DNA from: Erythrobacter cryptus DSM 12079
Lineage (GTDB): Bacteria; Pseudomonadota; Alphaproteobacteria; Sphingomonadales; Sphingomonadaceae
Length of the DNA stretch: 64,000 nt
Assembly: GCF_000422985.1 (NCBI RefSeq)
Contig: NZ_KE383966.1
Span: 103,829-167,828, forward strand
Direction: 5' to 3'
Shown here: one piece after another, positions 61,216-64,000 of the stretch
How positions within the stretch are numbered: position 1 is the first letter of the stretch
Layout: each line of letters begins with the position of its first letter
Notes under the pieces: model-generated
What the model saw: the letters and a program-made list of their open reading frames with translations, nothing else
The model's database searches: none
Told to the model about the DNA's origin: nothing
Position numbers and translations under genes: made by a program

Positions 61216-63354
61216 ATGAAGAAGCTTGCCATCCTGGCCGTGCTGGCGCTTGTCATCGCGGCCTATTTCGCGCTCGACCTCGATCACTATCTCACCCTTG
61301 GCGGGATCAAGCAGGCACTGGGCGGTTGGCAGGCCTTCTATGCCGAGAATCCGCTGCTGGTGCTCGCGGCCTTCTTTCTTGCCTATGTCGCGGTGACCGC
61401 GGCCTCGCTTCCCGGCGCGGCGGTGATGACGCTGGCGGCAGGCGCGCTGTTCGGGCTGGTGGTGGGCAGCATCCTCGTCTCCTTCGCCTCGACCCTCGGG
61501 GCGACGCTCGCCTTCCTCTCGGCGCGCTATCTGCTGCGCGACCGGCTCGAGGCGCGTCTTGGCGCCCGGCTCGCCGCGATCAACGCCGGGCTGGCGCGCG
61601 ACGGGCCGTTCTACCTTTTCACCCTGCGGATGATCCCGCTCTTTCCCTTCTTCGTGGTCAATCTGGTCATGGGCCTCACCCGCATGCCGGTGCTCACCTA
61701 TATGTGGGTGAGCCAGGTGGGGATGCTGCTGGGCACCATCGTCTATGTCAACGCCGGCACCCAGCTCGCGCAGATCGACAGCCTTGCCGGGATAGCCTCG
61801 CCGGCGATGCTGGGCAGCTTCGTGCTGTTGGGCATCGTCCCCTGGCTGGCCAAGGGCATCGTCGGGGTGCTCCAGCGCCGCCGCATCTATACAGGTTTCA
61901 CCCGGCCGCGGCGGTTCGATCGCAATCTGGTGGTGATCGGGGCCGGATCGGCCGGCCTCGTTTCGGCCTATATCGCCGCGCAGGTGCGGGCGAGCGTCAC
62001 CCTGGTCGAAGCGCGCGAGATGGGCGGGGATTGCCTCAACACCGGCTGCGTGCCCTCCAAGGCGCTGATCAAGAGCGCAAGGGTCGCCCACCAGATGCGC
62101 CATGCCGATCGCTATGGCCTTGGCCCCGTGGAGCCTGAAGTGCCCTTCCGCCAGGTGATGGCGCGGGTGCGGCGCACGATCGGCACGATAGCCCCCAATG
62201 ACAGCGTCGAACGCTACACCGCGCTTGGCGTCGATGTGGTCAAGGGCCATGCGCGAATCGTCGATCCCTGGACGGTCGAGATCGCCGGCGCGGATGGCAC
62301 CGCCCGCCGGCTCACCACCCGCAGCATCATCATCGCCTCGGGCGCCGAGCCGGTGGTGCCACCAATCCCCGGGATCGAGACGAGCGGCTATCTCACCAGC
62401 GATACCCTGTGGCAGGCGCTCATGCAGATGGACGCGCCGCCGCAGCGCGTCGCGGTGTTGGGCGGCGGGCCGATCGGCTGCGAGCTTGCCCAAGCGCTGG
62501 CGCGGCTGGGTTCCCGGGTGACGCTGGTCGAAATGGCGCCCGAGCTGCTGGGACGTGAGGATCCTGAAGTTTCGGCGCTGGCCCGCCGGGTGCTCGAAGA
62601 TGATGGGGTCAGCGTGCTCACCGGGCACAAGGCGGCGCGGATCGAGGGCCACGTGCTGGTGGCCGAGCACGCCGGGCAGGACGTGCCTGTCCCCTTCGAT
62701 GCGCTGATCGTTGCGGTCGGGCGGCGGGCGCGGCTCAAGGGCTTCGGGCTTGAAGACCTCGGCATTGCCACCGATCGCACCGTCACCACCGATGCCTATC
62801 TGGCCACCCGCTTTCCCAATATCTTGGCCGCGGGCGATGTCGCCGGGCCTTACCAGTTCACCCACACCGCCAGCCACCAGGCCTGGTATGCCAGCGTCAA
62901 CGCGCTGTTCGGCCAGTTTCGCCGGTTCAAGGCCGATTACCGGGTGATCCCGGCGGTGACCTTTCTCGATCCCGAGATCGCCCGGGTGGGCCTCAACGAG
63001 CGCGAGGCCGCCGAAAAGGGGATTGCCTGTGAGGTGACGCGCTTCCCGCTCGACGAGCTTGACCGCGCGATCGCCGAGAGCGAGACGCAAGGCTTCGTCA
63101 AGGTGCTCACGCCGCCGGGCAAGGACAAGGTGCTGGGCGTCACCATCGTCGGCGCCCATGCCGGGGAGATGATCGCCGAATATGTGCTGGCGATGAAGCA
63201 TGGGATCGGGCTCAATCGGATCCTCGGCACGATCCACGCCTATCCCACCCTGGTTGAGGCCAACAAATATGCCGCCGGCGCGTGGAAGCGCGCGCACAAG
63301 CCCGAGCGGCTCCTGCGCTGGGTCGAGCGCTACCACGCCTGGCGGCGCGGCTGA
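61216..63354 (+). CDS. Fusion: VTT/TVP38 membrane domain with mercuric-reductase-like flavoprotein
   Basis: A protein of 712 residues. Residues 1-215 form a TVP38/TMEM64-like (VTT/SNARE-associated) domain with several membrane segments and the signature FYLFTLRMIPLFPFFVVNL. From about 230 a class I pyridine-nucleotide disulfide reductase begins: FAD motif VVIGAGSAGL, redox pair Cys273 and Cys278 in GGDCLNTGCVPSK, NAD(P)H motif VLGGGPIGCELA, and a dimerisation domain with AEYVLAMKHGIGLN. No mercury-binding C-terminal Cys pair is present, so it is not a true MerA. It is probably a membrane-tethered thiol or quinone reductase. Confidence 0.9.
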   Translation: MKKLAILAVLALVIAAYFALDLDHYLTLGGIKQALGGWQAFYAENPLLVLAAFFLAYVAVTAASLPGAAVMTLAAGALFGLVVGSILVSFASTLGATLAFLSARYLLRDRLEARLGARLAAINAGLARDGPFYLFTLRMIPLFPFFVVNLVMGLTRMPVLTYMWVSQVGMLLGTIVYVNAGTQLAQIDSLAGIASPAMLGSFVLLGIVPWLAKGIVGVLQRRRIYTGFTRPRRFDRNLVVIGAGSAGLVSAYIAAQVRASVTLVEAREMGGDCLNTGCVPSKALIKSARVAHQMRHADRYGLGPVEPEVPFRQVMARVRRTIGTIAPNDSVERYTALGVDVVKGHARIVDPWTVEIAGADGTARRLTTRSIIIASGAEPVVPPIPGIETSGYLTSDTLWQALMQMDAPPQRVAVLGGGPIGCELAQALARLGSRVTLVEMAPELLGREDPEVSALARRVLEDDGVSVLTGHKAARIEGHVLVAEHAGQDVPVPFDALIVAVGRRARLKGFGLEDLGIATDRTVTTDAYLATRFPNILAAGDVAGPYQFTHTASHQAWYASVNALFGQFRRFKADYRVIPAVTFLDPEIARVGLNEREAAEKGIACEVTRFPLDELDRAIAESETQGFVKVLTPPGKDKVLGVTIVGAHAGEMIAEYVLAMKHGIGLNRILGTIHAYPTLVEANKYAAGAWKRAHKPERLLRWVERYHAWRRG

Positions 63355-63373
63355 GGGGAGGGGGAAGACACCC

Positions 63374-63979
63374 ATGTTCGACGCCCGGCTGCGCCCGCTC
63401 ATCGATCCGCCGCTCAACGCCGCCGGGCGCGCCCTCGCGCAGCTGGGGGTGCGCGCCACGTGCCTCACCTTTGCCGGCCTTGCCCTGGGGCTTGCCGGGG
63501 CGGGCGCGATTGCCCTGGGCGCGCTCGGCTGGGGCCTGGTGCTCATCTGTGCCAACCGGCTGTTTGACGGGCTCGACGGCGCGGTCGCCCGCGCGCGCGG
63601 GGCCAGCGATCTGGGCGGCTATTTCGACATCGTGGCTGATTTTGCCTTCTATGTTGCCATTCCCACCGCCTTCGGGATCATGGATCCGGCCAACACCCTG
63701 CCCGCGCTGGTGCTGGTAGCGAGCTTCGTGCTCACGGGGGTGAGTTTCCTTGCCTTCGCGGTGATCGCCGCCAAGCGCGGCGAGGAGACCCGCGCGCATG
63801 GGCGCAAGAGCTTCTTCTATTCGACCGGCCTTGCCGAGGGGGCCGAGACCATTGCGGTGTTTATCGCCATGTGCCTTGCGCCGCAGTGGTTCGCCACGAT
63901 CGCCTATACCTATGCCGCCCTGTGCGTGGCAACCGTGGTGCAGCGCAGCGCCATGGCCGCCGCGCGCTTTGGCGGCTAG
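63374..63979 (+). CDS. CDP-alcohol phosphatidyltransferase family protein
   Basis: A protein of 201 residues with about five membrane segments. The catalytic motif D-G-x2-A-R-x8-G-x3-D-x3-D is complete in the segment FDGLDGAVARARGASDLGGY followed by FDIVAD. These enzymes transfer a phosphoalcohol from a CDP-linked donor; the acceptor cannot be told from the sequence. It lies 19 bases after the reductase fusion and may share its transcript. Confidence 0.92.
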   Translation: MFDARLRPLIDPPLNAAGRALAQLGVRATCLTFAGLALGLAGAGAIALGALGWGLVLICANRLFDGLDGAVARARGASDLGGYFDIVADFAFYVAIPTAFGIMDPANTLPALVLVASFVLTGVSFLAFAVIAAKRGEETRAHGRKSFFYSTGLAEGAETIAVFIAMCLAPQWFATIAYTYAALCVATVVQRSAMAAARFGG

Positions 63980-64000
63980 CGACTTGCCGCGCCGAGCAGC

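Noticed and set aside
61216..63354. Mercury resistance (MerA)
   Set aside because: There is no C-terminal mercury-binding Cys pair, no N-terminal metal domain, and no mer neighbours.
61210..63555. Open frame of 781 codons opposite the reductase fusion
   Set aside because: Antisense shadow; the plus-strand protein has complete FAD, Cys-pair and NAD(P)H motifs.
1..64000. CRISPR arrays, insertion sequences, prophage or integron
   Set aside because: No regularly spaced repeats, transposase, integrase or phage structural genes were seen on either strand.

Overview
This is a gene-dense, very GC-rich chromosomal window from an alphaproteobacterium, most likely of the order Sphingomonadales. The clues are the ChpT-type histidine phosphotransferase, the ATP12 chaperone beside a Gph/RluC/CrcB block, the STAS-fused MlaE permease, the GatCAB order with a tiny membrane ORF between gatA and gatB, and a perfect parS site. 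No insertion sequence, prophage, integrase or CRISPR array was seen, so this reads as core chromosome. Genus cannot be fixed by eye.

Layout. 1-3.4 kb: a ParA-like ATPase, a ribbon-helix-helix-like partner and a TPR lipoprotein, divergent from a Sel1/SPOR secreted protein. 3.5-8.7 kb: a DUF418 membrane protein; an iron-storage pair (bfd, bfr), each gene preceded by a Fur-like inverted repeat; then der with two small membrane-protein genes. 8.8-14.4 kb: tRNA-Leu(UAG), trigger factor with a long Lys/Ala tail, a secreted amidase, clpP and clpX, i.e. a folding and proteolysis block. 14.5-18.4 kb: a fasciclin protein, an RskA-type anti-sigma factor, an ECF sigma factor, a His-rich cation efflux protein and mtgA, all on the minus strand. 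18.4-20.4 kb: parS, a 61-base relic of the rpoH 3' end, a secreted protein of unknown function, and intact rpoH. 20.4-25 kb: an RluD-like enzyme, a JAMM peptidase, ChpT, a cell-wall amidase, aquaporin, RNase P RNA and an AhpD-like protein.

25-38.4 kb: UDP-glucose dehydrogenase, a phosphatase, a SIMPL protein, glyoxalase I, an NfrB-like glycosyltransferase with an outer-membrane-like partner, a TauE/SafE plus TIGR02186 pair, a HerA-like ATPase, queE, and a phosphotransferase/AttH-like pair. Intergenic gaps here carry three copies of a multi-hairpin palindromic repeat. 38.4-44.8 kb: valS, divergent from a complete Mla-type lipid transport operon. 44.8-48.6 kb: six minus-strand genes with overlapping ends (crcB, rluC-like, paiB-like, gph-like, a 79-residue membrane protein, atp12). 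48.8-53.8 kb: rpsU, an FKBP isomerase, gatC-gatA-small ORF-gatB and trmL. 53.9-59.7 kb: two secreted proteins of unknown function, convergent with a TolC/HlyD/ABC export set. 60-64 kb: a NAD(P)H-quinone-type flavoprotein, a VTT-domain/mercuric-reductase-like fusion and a CDP-alcohol phosphatidyltransferase.

The items most worth a second look are: the ABC exporter protein at 57995-59749, whose nucleotide-binding domain has lost every catalytic motif although its HlyD and TolC partners look intact; the duplicated rpoH tail flanking an unknown secreted protein; the perfect parS; and the dispersed repeat family. Start codons were re-chosen by hand from Shine-Dalgarno spacing, family length and neighbour overlap, so several genes start later than the longest possible frame.
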